Assembly: GCA_036023115.1 (NCBI GenBank)
Contig: JAYKKT010000040.1
Location: 3,763,501 to 3,827,500 of the forward strand
Source: Brasenia schreberi
Taxonomy: Eukaryota > Streptophyta > Magnoliopsida > Nymphaeales > Cabombaceae
Reading direction: 5' to 3'
DNA length: 64,000 bases
Shown: positions 27,901-37,437 of the stretch, piece after piece
How the letters are laid out: each line of letters begins with the position of its first letter
How positions within the stretch are numbered: position 1 is the first letter of the stretch
Notes under the pieces: model-generated
Told to the model about the DNA's origin: nothing
What the model saw: only the letters and a program-made list of their open reading frames with translations
The model's database searches: none
Position numbers and translations under genes: made by a program

Positions 27901-30900
27901 ATAGTGCATTTGTGAAAAATATAGTTTTGGATAATGTGATTATAGCTTATGAAGTACTATTTTTGAAGAATCAAAGAAGGGGTAGAGATAGGTATATGGC
28001 CCTTAAACTCAACATGAACAAAGCAAATGATAGGGACAGGTGGCTTTCCTTAGGAGTTAAGAGGGCGATGAAGTTCAATGATAAATGGATTGACAAGACA
28101 ATGAAATGTATATCCACAGTTTCATATGCGGTTTTGTTGAATGCCAAACCGAGCAGTACCTTCAAGCAGGGAGGGGATTAAGGCAGGGACGTCCCTTGTC
28201 CCCATGTCTTTTTGTGTTATGTATGGAGGCTTTCTCTTCAATCATCAGAAGAGAACCACCAATTGAGAGGAAAGGAAATCAGTAATCAGCCGCTTGTATT
28301 TCCCACCTATTCTTTGCTGACAATAGTTTGATATTTTCATGTCATCGAAGGATCTTAAAGCCATCCTAGAGATTCTGAGAGTTTATGAGATGGCGTCTGC
28401 TGAAAAGATAATATGGAAAAGTATTCTATCCTTTTCACTCGTAATAACTGAAGATCAATGATAGAGATGATACTCCAAAGGAGCATCATTCCTCGCTTTG
28501 GCATACTTGGAGAAGTATTTAGCCCTTCCCGTGATGATGGCTCTGGCTAAGTATCAGACCTTTCAATCACTGAAGGAGAGAATATGGAAAAGAGTGCGGG
28601 GACGGAAGGAGTGCTTACCCTTGTCACATTGAAAAGAGACTTTCGAAAGCAGTGATGGAGGTATTACCAACATATCTGATGAGCTGCTTCCATTTGCCTA
28701 TTACTTTAAGAAGCGATGATGGCTAGATTTTTGGTGGGTTTCAAGATATGATAATAGGAAAATCCACTGGGTAGCATGGGACAAACTCTGCTGGCCCAAA
28801 TCCAATGGTGGATTGGACTTCAGAAATCTTCGAACTTTTAACACAAATATGCTTGCAAAGATGGGGTGGAGGCTGTTAAGTGTTAACCAGACTGGAATGT
28901 TTAATGGCAAGGTTAACGAAAGCAAAATACTTTCTAAACGAGGAATTCATGCAAGCTAAGATGGGATTGAACCCATATATGTGGGGCTGCATACTTGCCG
29001 GCAGAGAAGTTCTGAAGACAGGACTCGTATATAGAGTGGGAGGAGGCTCCAAGATATGAGTGTGGCAGGATCCTCGGGTTTCTACAATAGGAGCAAAAAG
29101 GCTTCAAGGACCAGCAAACATCTCACATGGTATACAAACGGCCAATCAGCTCATTAGAGTTGAAGAAAATGAAAGAATATGGAAGGGAGATGTTTTTAAT
29201 GATTTTCTTTTTACCCTGCGATATAGATCCCTCTAAGTATTCATCATGGGCCTGAAGATAATTGGCTACCTGACTTGAAAGGAAAAATTACAATAAAAGG
29301 TGCACACATAGTCGCATGGAAAGCTTATCTATAAGAGGAGCTAAGTAAAAGTCCAGAGTGCAGAGAGCTGTATACAAGTCTGGAGAAATGGAGTACCTTA
29401 TGGAAAAGAATATGGAGAGCGAAGATTCTGCCCAGAGTTTGTATCTTTACCTGGAGAGCCTGCAGAAATATATTACCTACCCAACAGGCTGCTTAGAGAA
29501 GGTGTACAAACTGAAAATATGTGCCATCTTTGCAGAAGTCTATCACTTATCCTCCTGGAATGCCCTTATACCAGGCGTGTGCTACTTGACCACTCAAGTT
29601 CAAAGGTCAGAGAGAACACTGCTTCTAATTGGCAGCAACAGGTAGATGGTCTTTTCAATGTATTGGATGAACAGGGAAGAAAGAGAATGTAATCATGTAT
29701 GATTTGGTATTAAATTTGGTACCAAAGAAATAAAGTATGGAAGGGTAATGCAATTCAGGCACCTGGGAGGACTCTACATGATCCGGTAAGCAACCAAAAT
29801 GCTTACAAAGATGCTAAGATTGACCCCAGGCTGGTAAGCTTCTCCTACACAAACGATATACGATGGAGAAAACCAATGAGGGGTTTCTGGAAAGTGGGTG
29901 TGGATTATGCTGAAGATGAGAGTAGAGAAGTTGCGAGGTATGGTTATAAGAGACTTGTAAGGCTGCTTTATAACAGGTGAATCCAGCAAGACTTACGGCA
30001 AGGGAGCCCCGATTGTTGATAAGTGATAGCTATAAGAATGGGCCTCCAATTAGCAGGACAATTGGTTGCATAAATGTGCATATTAAGAGTTTTTCATTAT
30101 AGGCAAGTCGAGCACTGGAAAGTTATAAAGAGGACAGGTCTTTATAAGGAATTATTCTGACACATTTTTACTCTGGCTGCTCAATTTGACAGTTTATCCA
30201 TAGCCATACTCCACCACACAGCAACCAGTCTGCAGATACCATTGCTTGTTATGCAAAAAGTCATGGTAGCAGTTACTGGTTGGATATAACACCTCTTTTT
30301 CTGTCCTCAATTGTACAGTTTGATGTGAATTGTCAATGAAGTTCTTATACGTTACAATAAAAAAAATTCCAACTGTGGAAATGGAATCTGCATCACCAAG
30401 AACTCACGAATTCTTGGATTCTCCAGTTTCCCTGAATACAAAGGTCTTATCATCTTAAGAAATTGACAGAACTTAGTTATTACTTTTAAACATTCAATAA
30501 TTTTTACGCATCAGATTGCAACGTAAAACTTTGTCGGACTTAACATGGATTCTACAAAAAAAAACAAAGAATCCATGTAGCTGACCCCATCTAGTATGGG
30601 AAAAGGCTTAGTTGTAGTTGTAGTTGTAGTAGATTTCAACGATTCAAGAATCAATATCCTTGCAGCGTGCTACTGGAAAACTTCGGATGTCATTGCCCAA
30701 CCAATGTTGACCCATTTGGATCAAATGCCTAAATTCAGAAACTCGTTACTATATCATATTTTGGTCCTGTTGTACGAATGCAAAAGCTATCCAATTGTTC
30801 TATTCAATATCGTTGTTTTTTGTATTTATTAGTTAAACTTGTTCAAGAGAGAGGTCTGTGTTTCAAATATCTTCTTCATGAACTTTGGTCACTGATTTTT

Positions 30901-32421
30901 CATTATTCTAAGAGTACAATTTTCCACTATCATAATGATTTTAGATACAGTTGATGTCTTTTGACTGCCATGTTTGATGTGGTGCCTCAGTAATGTACGT
31001 GGTGGACCTCAAAAGGACTAGTTACTTTCAGAAGTGCTATGATCCTGAGTGTCGAGGTCAGTATTTGACGTACCTTTGCTTCTTAACTTTTCAAGATGTA
31101 AATTTCTTCTATGTTGTGTATTCTGATTTAATTGGGAATTGACAATCATCAGGTTATCGTTCTTCTATGCGACAAATACCTCATGAAGTCATTCCCACAA
31201 GTCTTGTAAGCTCCAACGTGGTAGAAAGTGGTGCAACAAAGGAAACTATCAATGTTGATTTCAATTTACGACTTGATGAAAGTGGAAAAGATAACAGGTG
31301 TTCATCCATCCCGAAGACTGACAGCATTAAAAGGGATTCTGGATGGTGGCAAGAAGTCATTCGGAAGGTTGATGACGTCGAAAGTTCAAGGAAGATTCTT
31401 GATTTTGGCGATCTGGTTAGTGTCCATTGAATTGCCTTCAGTGGCTTCTTTTATCATAATTCGATACATCCCTTGATAATTACGATGAAACTTTTCAGCA
31501 TGTTTTGGTGACCTCTTGCCGGAGCGTGTGTGTCATTGGCCACCTTTTACTTGTTAATTACGATGAAACTTATCATAATTCGATACATCCCTTAATTTGA
31601 TACGAACCTTAAGCCAAACAATGTGAACAAGCCCTCTACTCGTACCAAGGTGGATTGACTCTGTGGATTTTTTTTCTTTTGGAAGGCATGCCGGGTTAGG
31701 CAGACTCCTACCAGTTATATTCATAACAAAAACTGCATCCTTACTCACACCAGGTGGGTTCGGCTAGAGAGGTTACCAATTCCAATACCATTTTCACTCA
31801 TGCGTGCATAATTTTGGAATTTGGATGGGATATGGTACTTTCATGGTGGAAACATTGCACTTCTAGACTCATAAGTTTTGCGCTGGCTGTTACCCCTACT
31901 TAACGCAACCCTCATTTATCCAGGCTTCAGAGGAGTCTTGCTGGAGGAGTCGTGGAAAGGTGATCCCCTTATTTCGTCTGATCTTAATTTCAAGTATATG
32001 ACTCTAAAACTAGATCAGCAGTATCTCGCTTTTCTCGATTGGAAATAGATAAAAACGCATTTTATAGAAGACTGAGTATACTCTAGGGACTGAACACTCA
32101 CTGAGTCATCATCCTTCTGTTATGGCTTCACCTTTCAACGACCACCACTATAGATTCTTAATCACCATTGAGCTTGATCCTCTGTCACACTCATACCTGC
32201 ATTTAACTCCAATTCACAGTTAGAATGATTATATATAGTTTTCTTCTCATACTTTTGAGGTCTTCGTATGCTTGTGTTTTAGTATTCACTATCTAACTTT
32301 TCGCGTCCATCTTAAACGGTGCTCTCTTTTGCCTTGCACTATTATTAGTTGGATGTGATCTGATGGATGGTTAGCTTCTCTTCAAGTGCAGGACGTCGAT
32401 GGATTTGATGAAAGTGCCTAA
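927..32421 (+). CDS. PRIMPOL: Primase-polymerase PrimPol, 15 exons
   Basis: Archaeo-eukaryotic primase/polymerase that re-primes stalled replication forks; nuclear and possibly organellar. Coding exons: 927-984, 2777-2869, 7581-7740, 7844-7990, 8119-8170, 16710-16884, 17403-17485, 19736-19948, 20241-20321, 25937-26093, 26194-26301, 30991-31056, 31153-31415, 31924-31959, 32392-32421. They total 1722 nt (573 aa; human protein about 560). All junctions are GT-AG and phases match throughout. Motif I is YFDLEF (D179, E181), motif II S-H-H (232-234), motif [12 protein letters not shown] (D292). The zinc site C431, H438, C458, C463 lies in [13 protein letters not shown] and QKCYDPEC, with spacing as in human PrimPol. 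The tail ends acidic (DVDGFDESA), possibly an RPA-binding motif (inference). Exons 1, 2, 14 and 15 rest on phase and splice signals rather than strong family similarity. The start is the only ATG in phase with exon 2, and it is duplicated at 46024. Confidence 0.9.
985..2776 (+). other. PRIMPOL intron 1, no recognised gene
   Basis: The first 95 bp match the other inverted arm, and the rest does not. A short open stretch at 1247-1450 ([16 protein letters not shown]...) is GC-richer than its surroundings but has no recognisable family. About 1640-2200 is AT-rich and contains TGGGTCAGG-like strings typical of old MITE-like debris. No exon that keeps phase was found. Confidence 0.4.
2870..4188 (+). 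other. PRIMPOL intron 2, 5' part without recognised elements
   Basis: AT-rich, T-rich sequence typical of a plant intron. The open stretches here are low-complexity and resemble no family. It ends at the target-site duplication of the LINE that starts at 4201. Confidence 0.4.
4201..6196 (-). mobile_element. RTE-type LINE with internal deletion
   Basis: The reverse complement ends in the family 3' signature (GACCCCATCTAGTATGGG...TTGTTGTTG). It is flanked by a 12-bp target duplication AGCAATAGACTA at 4189-4200 and 6197-6208. The 3' domain jumps directly to the sequence before the reverse-transcriptase core, so the RT palm is deleted. The linker, endonuclease-end and 5' sequences follow. Many stops make it non-autonomous. 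It lies antisense in PRIMPOL intron 2. Confidence 0.85.
6640..6871 (-). mobile_element. Old RTE LINE endonuclease fragment
   Basis: A minus-strand frame reads [12 protein letters not shown] followed by a degenerate form of the family's post-endonuclease block (compare 14524-14850). A younger LINE copy (6889-7243) has inserted at its left-hand continuation, so this is an older layer. Boundaries are approximate. Confidence 0.55.
6889..7243 (-). mobile_element. 5'-truncated RTE LINE, 3' end
   Basis: The minus strand encodes the C-terminal block of the LINE protein ([16 protein letters not shown]..., [19 protein letters not shown]) and ends in CTAGTATGGGAAAAGGCTTAG plus (TTG)n. The 17-bp target duplication TATAAAGATATTTTACA (6872-6888) and TATAAAGAGATTTTACA (7244-7260) differs at one base. 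Truncation to about 355 bp is typical of incomplete target-primed reverse transcription. Confidence 0.85.
8514..8872 (-). repeat. 3' LTR of copia element
   Basis: 359 bp, TG...CA, matching 15218-15511. It contains a run around 8805-8855 that the other LTR lacks. A TATTTATAGAGG string in both copies is a probable retroelement promoter or cap region. Confidence 0.88.
12557..14984 (-). mobile_element. RTE LINE nested in the copia element
   Basis: It is inserted between the copia gag and the 5' LTR, with a short duplication AGTTTATA (12549-12556, 14985-14992). The minus strand carries reverse transcriptase (13299-13838) with [28 protein letters not shown] and the catalytic FADD, then thumb and C-terminal blocks (12966-13244). 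The upstream linker and endonuclease end lie at 13850-14980. The 3' end is (TTG)n on the minus strand. It is 5'-truncated and interrupted by stops. Confidence 0.88.
15218..15511 (-). repeat. 5' LTR of copia element
   Basis: 294 bp, TG...CA, about 50 bp shorter than its partner because of an internal deletion near its right end. It adjoins the tRNA-Met-type primer-binding site on its left. LTR divergence indicates an old insertion. Confidence 0.88.
17817..19653 (+). mobile_element. 5'-truncated RTE LINE with RT domain
   Basis: It has perfect 16-bp target duplications AATCATATATTCATAT at 17801-17816 and 19654-19669. It lacks the endonuclease and starts in the linker ([18 protein letters not shown]). 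The RT spans 18514-18990 ([30 protein letters not shown]). The C-terminal block is 19267-19614, and the element ends GTCTAGTATGGGAAAAGGC plus (TTG)n. A few stops break one long frame. It sits in the sense direction in PRIMPOL intron 7. Confidence 0.92.
20641..20898 (-). repeat. 3' LTR of non-autonomous element
   Basis: Matches 23541-23872 through shared strings such as GAATACATGA, GTATTTATAGA, GACTTATGG and the CAACCCTATTA end. It is shorter because the right LTR carries an internal duplication. Confidence 0.7.
21402..21770. repeat. Tandem duplication, about 187-bp unit, two copies
   Basis: ACCTAAATAAGCTTTTTAAGG through ATAACTCTCTTAAA occurs at about 21402-21588 and again at 21589-21770. The copies are almost identical apart from a few bases lost after AAAACCTT in the second, so the duplication is recent. 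Confidence 0.9.
22380..23520. other. GC-rich interior of LTR element, possible captured gene sequence
   Basis: This block is far richer in GC than the rest of the intron. It starts with CT-rich leader-like sequence (22400-22450). It also holds a near-repeated unit (GGATGGCTGCCATCCCAGC-like) at about 22600-22625 and 22660-22685. Open stretches exist on both strands (for example minus 22648-23037 and minus 23025-23369), but none matches a family I recognise. It could be a transduced host exon or leader, or a divergent gag. Confidence 0.35.
23541..23872 (-). repeat. 5' LTR of non-autonomous element
   Basis: It contains an internal tandem duplication of about 75 bp (ATTGAATACATGAAGAGTAT... twice, near 23602 and 23677). 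It precedes the primer-binding site at about 23521-23536 on the minus strand. Confidence 0.7.
23904..24309 (+). mobile_element. 5'-truncated RTE LINE
   Basis: Perfect 16-bp target duplication ACCATTGAGCTAGCAT (23888-23903, 24310-24325). It encodes only the C-terminal block ([49 protein letters not shown]) and ends with the GTATGGGAAAAGGC signature and (TTG)n. Confidence 0.92.
24326..25936 (+). other. PRIMPOL intron 9, 3' part
   Basis: AT-rich intron sequence. A local direct duplication (TATGCAAAATATGTAAGATTT... to ...AAACTTAA) occurs at about 24762-24850 and 24876-24978. A weak SINE-like string (GGCTCTCTAGCAAGAGG...GGAGTTTAATTCC) lies near 25500-25535. No gene is seen. Confidence 0.45.
27050..30060 (+). 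mobile_element. Decayed L1-clade LINE
   Basis: Scattered plus-strand fragments follow the plant L1 order. They are [12 protein letters not shown] (27275), [15 protein letters not shown] and [14 protein letters not shown] (27750-27850), the RT palm remnant [12 protein letters not shown] with [12 protein letters not shown] (28000-28220), and a YAD remnant (about 28310). A zf-RVT-type block follows ([21 protein letters not shown] near 28755-28815, then [16 protein letters not shown] near 29400-29460). Numerous frameshifts and stops make it inert. The ends are approximate. It is in the sense direction in PRIMPOL intron 11. Confidence 0.75.
30561..30631 (+). mobile_element. Short RTE LINE 3' tail
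   Basis: Only the terminal about 70 bp of the family is present (AGAATCCATGTAGCTGACCC, CTAGTATGGGAAAAGGC). Its tail has mutated to TTGTAG repeats. Confidence 0.8.
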
Positions 32422-34629
32422 TTGAGAATTGAGAAGAAATGCAGCTTTCTCACGTAGCAATACCGGAGCGATCTCCCATTGTTATTGCCTTCTTGTGCCC
32501 GAACTAGGAGATGCAATGGATGGTGAAGCATAAAGTTGGATAGCCTAGCAAGGTGTTCTGTATGCGCTTCTCTCTGTCTCTCTCTCTCTGTGTGTGTGTG
32601 GGTGGGTGTGTGGCGCACACGCACAGTTCAACTAAAGTTCTATTTGATTTTTTCTCTCAGTTTAGGATATACCCATCCCGCACCACTCTGGATCAGTCCC
32701 TAGATTCTATTTGGAAGTGCAACGTCGAATTAAAGATCCAAGGCAAGACTTTATTAAAAGGTGAGGGGGGGTTGAAGTAACTCACACTTAAGTGCGGAGC
32801 GGATTCAGGTGGGTGCAAGCTCATTCCGTTGCCATCCGTAATATGGATTTCGTACCCTTTTTCTTTGTACAGCGAGGGGTAAACTATAACCGGTTTTGAG
32901 CATCCAAATGAAACGGGTTCTAGTCGAATCGTCGATATTGGGCTGTCAAATAAAACGTGTCCTAATTTGAATCCCTATTAGTCGGTTAATAGGCCCTAGC
33001 CGTGGTGGAAGGGCCGTTCAGACTTTTAACAATGCCGGGATTCTCTATTCTGGACGCTGGGAGATCTATCGGAAAGGGGACAAGGCATTCGAACGTTTAT
33101 CTTCATTTGACTGCCCCTCTTAAAAAAATATACCACCAATTAAGAGCCAAAAGAGTCTTTTCTTGTGCTTTCTCTTATCATTGTGTGTGCGCGCGCATTA
33201 CGAATGTTTAAATTGCATGGTACTGAAATGTTTTCATGATTTGTTTGATGGTGGAGATTTAAATTAAAAGTATTATTGTATTTTTCTATTTTACATTTAA
33301 TATACTATATGAGCTGTCTTTTATGAGCTGGAAATGTTGCTATAAATGATAGAATTTTGGCTGTTTTGGGTGGCTGTGCGTGGTTCCACTATGACATGTA
33401 GTGTCCTCCTTCTTATGAGACACTATAGTGTCTTAGGTTATGTGTTTTGGGGCGACAATTTGGATATGGGTCGGTTATGAATAAACCCGTAGTATAATAA
33501 CAGAAATTCTTAATCGGATCCTAAGAGACCCAAACATATCTAGATTGAATTTTAAGCCTTTTGGGGACCGTTTTGAAGTTTGATTTTGACGTGATTTGAA
33601 TTGTTGGGTCTGTATTCAAATGTAGAATATTAGTGTTATATTTTAATAATGTTTTAGAGACTAAATTAAGGTGATCTAAAGAGAGCATTGTAAGATTTGA
33701 ATATGTATAAAAACAACAGATAGGTGGATATGTTCTTTTTTCATATACATGATAAAGATAATTTACTTGTATTAGATGATAAATGACATTAAATATTTGT
33801 TAATGCTTTGAAATGATAAAATATAAGTTGGTTTTTATTGGATGTGATTGGGAATGGGAATTGCTTTCTAATGGATATTGATGCATTACATGAGTATGCT
33901 CGAGTGCAAGTGAACATTTTTGGATATGCGTTCACTTTCTTCACACTGGTACAGAACGTTGTTGAATGGTGGAGGGTCGTATCCGCTAGTGTTAACTTGT
34001 GGGTCTCAGTGGGTGTGGGTGAACCATTAGTCGGTATGGATCCGTAATTCGTAATACCAATTGTCATAACGTATTGTGTCGTCAGGACACAAAGGTTACA
34101 AGTTTTTAGATGGACATGTCAGGTGATTCTAACCCATTAACTACTTCATTGGTCATGCATGCTCACATGTAGCTTATGCTTAGCAGTTTGTGTCATGCTT
34201 TATTGTACGTCTAGGTTGGAGACATATTGAACAATGGTAACGAGAGTAGAGAGTATTTTAAAAAGCAATGGTTTTAGATACTAAATTTAAATGTAAGATT
34301 TTGATACTTTAAAATGAAAGTATGATATATACTGTTGTGGATGTGTTCTAGGTGATAAGATACGGTTTTGAGTTTGTTTATATAATGTATAAAAGTATGG
34401 CCTTACTTGTTTCCGTTTGCTCTATAGATCCAAGAGATAGGACTTAATGCATTATTTTATAGTTTGTTAAGGTTTGGGACCTGATTAGACTATGTGATAG
34501 CTATCAAAGGTTACACATTGGGATAAGAGAAGGGATTTAATGTCTCCTATAGTGTGGTTATGGTTAGACATGGTAGTGGTCTTAATATTGAAATTAAATT
34601 GTATTATTAAGATTATTAATATGTGCTAG

Positions 34630-34693
<64 letters not shown>

Positions 34694-35822
34694 TCAACTC
34701 ATAATGTTTATTTAAACTATGATATAGATTTATCTTATTATTTATGATTTGAAACATACATGTTATTGTACTCATAATTGTAAAGAGATTACATCAATCT
34801 ACGAGAATGATTTTTGTACTAATAATTTATTATATTACATGATTCAACAGAGGTGTTGAAAGGAACGTGGAGGTGATACTTGTAGTACAACAGCTAGTGA
34901 TCATATTTTGTTAATTATTTATAAATAGTTTTACTATTTTTATCATACCAATACATTTACTTAAATTTTGATTGTAAATAAATAAATGTAAGTTGATTAC
35001 ATTTTAAATTGTATGAGTTATTCCACTATTGAATTTTCAACCTTTTATAAAATTTGGGACTGTTTGCTCGACATTCAATTCCCTAATTGCCACGTCCAAG
35101 ACTACATGATAGGGAACTAAGCAATCGGACATATCTATCCAATATCCAGAAGTTGATTGTTGAGATATGGTTGTAGGGAACTAAATACTATCAGTTTAAT
35201 AATCTGTTTTAATTTAGATAACCTTAGATTTGGTTTTAGTCTTTGATTGGACTTGGTCTCAAATCCAACTTTAAACAGAATACTAAAGTTATCATGCTGA
35301 CCTCTTGCAAGCAGGAGTTTTTTTTTATAAAGGTGTCCTAAATTCATTTGTAAAGTATATTTACTTTCTCAGATGTCCTCAATACATGTGTTAAATATAT
35401 ATTTTTTCTTCGTAAACTATACTTACTTTCTGTATAAATTCAAACTCTTACATGCTGAGCAGCTTGCAAAGTTTTTTGGGGGGATTTTTTCTGTTGAAGT
35501 TGTAGCTTTGTTGTCACTTCTCTTGTCCGCTACTCAAGTGACAATCCAGAGGTTCGTTAATGGATGTTCGTCTGAGAAATACTCGCTATATGTAGATGCA
35601 AAGTTTCCAAGCCATGTGCAGTTTTTCAACCGTACAAAGTAATGGAGTACCCATAGATTCATATGGGTGGGTGCATCCAAGCACATATGGTATAGCGCAA
35701 CTACGACCCTCGAATCACAACTGTCTTTCTGCAGTCCATGAGTTATTTCATCGACGCCACAACTTGTTTGTGACTCACGTCTTCCTCTTCTTGCACCTGA
35801 TCGAAGAAGAAAGACAGCGCAA
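32422..35822. other. Intergenic region downstream of PRIMPOL
   Basis: The first few hundred bases are probably PRIMPOL 3' UTR, with TCTC and TGTG tracts near 32570-32630. The rest is AT-rich with no supported gene. The open stretches at 33002-33211 and 33789-34067 have no recognisable family. An (AT)n microsatellite occupies 34634-34690. Confidence 0.45.
34634..34690. repeat. (AT)n microsatellite
   Basis: An uninterrupted AT dinucleotide run of about 57 bp. Confidence 0.97.
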
Positions 35823-36079
35823 TATCTGAAACATCGGATCGTCAAGGAGATAAATTATTATTTCAGTGCAGAGAATCTTAGAACAGATACCAATATGTGG
35901 TCTAGAATGGATAAGGCAGGCTGGATTCTGATAAGCATTATTGCTGGTTTTCGGTGAGTGAAGGCGATGTTGAAGTGGTGGTGGATGCTCTGAAGCTGCC
36001 TTCTATCGTGGAACTGAAGGGCGATATGATGAGGAAAAGAAAAGACTGGGACAAGTTCCTTGGTTCCATAAATGAGTAA
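35823..36079 (+). pseudogene. LARP1-like La-motif fragment, disrupted
   Basis: The frame from 35823 reads VKEINYYFSAENLRTD...MDKAGWILISIIAGFR, then hits TGA at 35955-35957 where LARP1-type La modules usually have arginine, and resumes with VKAM. The match then shifts frame at about 35970 and continues as VVVDALKLPSIVELKGDMMRKR to TAA at 36077-36079. This is the La motif (RNA-binding winged helix) of La-related proteins. One nonsense change and one frameshift mark it as a relic. No introns are visible across the motif, so a processed or fragmentary copy is likely. Sequence upstream (35600-35820) may be its degraded N-terminal part. Confidence 0.75.
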
Positions 36080-36441
36080 TTGGGATACAAGCCCTCGTCC
36101 TGCTATCCGTTATCACTGCCAACCTACTACCACAATGCTTGAAAAGAAGATTTAAGCTTTTTCTTTCTTAATGTGTTACCCCGTTTAAATGAAGACAGTT
36201 TGGTTGAATGTGAAGTTCTACGTTTGTAACATCCTGTCATGGAGCTTGCTTTTGGATTCAATAACCGGTTTGGTTATTAGAGCTCATGATTATCTGCTCC
36301 AATTTTTGAAATATGGCATATTGATTTTGTTACATTAGACTTTCAGTCCCCAAATGCCCCAGGTATGTTGTGTGACTGGCCCATGCGACCATAATTGAAC
36401 GAAAATAGATCTAGTGGAATCATATTGAATATTTGATGATA

Positions 36442-36649
36442 CACTCCGTCCCTTGCTAAAATACCCATCCTTATTTTACCAACCACATATACTTACTTAT
36501 ATGGATATAAATCTTGACAAGTTGCTAAGTTTATATAATGAGTTTTATAACTTCTTATACATATAAAATAAGGATTGGGGATCCAAATAATCTGATTGCA
36601 TGAACATATTGTATTTAGTAAAAAACTTAAATAAATAGGACGGACCATG
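36442..36649. mobile_element. Stowaway-like MITE
   Basis: The left end CACTCCGTCC and right end GGACGGAC are inverted and resemble Tc1/mariner Stowaway termini. An inner pair, ATCCTTATTTTA (about 36467) and TAAAATAAGGAT (about 36565), is also inverted. The flanking TA target is not clear on both sides, so this is tentative. Confidence 0.45.
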
Positions 36650-37390
36650 GTTCAGAACCAAACCAAACTGGAACCAACGGTGATTCAGTTCTCTAAAAGT
36701 TGACTGACGATTCTAGAACTGAACCATGAATACTCCTATTGCGAGTAGTGCTTTTGACACAAACTCTGATCAGCTAGGTAAATTCAGATGTTTCCTGGTA
36801 GACAAGCTTTTCAAGAGGCAGAGGGAAATACCAAACCAAGTGAAGCGTGGGTAGACCCCCAAAATTTTTAGGCCTCAAATTTTAACGACACTTCGGCCTT
36901 TGAATATTTTGTACAATACTTAATATGGCTCGTTTGTCTTTCTACAACGGCAAAGGCACTCCATAGAGTTGAGTTTTTTTTTTCAAGAGAAAGACGAACA
37001 CACATTCATGCATGCATCTGTTAGAAGTCGAACTCCCCACCAACAGTAACGACATCAGAGCACTCTATCATTCATCTAAGGTGCCAGTTGAGTTTATAGA
37101 GTCAAGAACTCTGCCACCTGGGATTCGGATAACAATTCGGTTCAGTTTGGATTTGAAATATTCAGATTTAGGTTAAGGTTTGAGATGGGGTAGAGAAGTC
37201 GAGGACATGACACAATCAGTTATCAGTTCACAGCATCTCTGCCAAAGTGGCTGGTTTCAGATTGGATCCGGATCCTGGTTCAGGCCTGATAAGCTCAAAC
37301 TTGAAGTGGATACGGATCTGGTTCAATAGATTGGGTTCTCTTGTCGTAGAATCTGGTTCAATAGATTGGGTACTCTTGTCGTAGATTCGG
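36650..37390. other. Intergenic, tentative SINE debris
   Basis: No gene. Around 36980-37085 the minus strand has a tRNA-like string (GATAGAGTGCTCTGATGTCG...GGGGAGTTCGACTTC), but it is too degraded for a firm call. A direct near-repeat, TCTGGTTCAATAGATTGGGT, occurs at about 37317 and 37352. Confidence 0.35.
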
Positions 37391-37395
37391 TGCTC

Positions 37396-37435
<40 letters not shown>
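37391..37435. repeat. (CT)n tract in the IspF pseudogene leader
   Basis: A CTCTCT run of about 45 bp immediately upstream of the former start codon. CT-rich leaders are common in plant 5' UTRs. Confidence 0.9.

Positions 37436-37437
<2 letters not shown>

Noticed and set aside
31153..31476. Alternative frame of 82 codons over PRIMPOL exon 13
   Set aside because: It is the shadow of the exon. The other frame joins exons 12 and 14 in phase.
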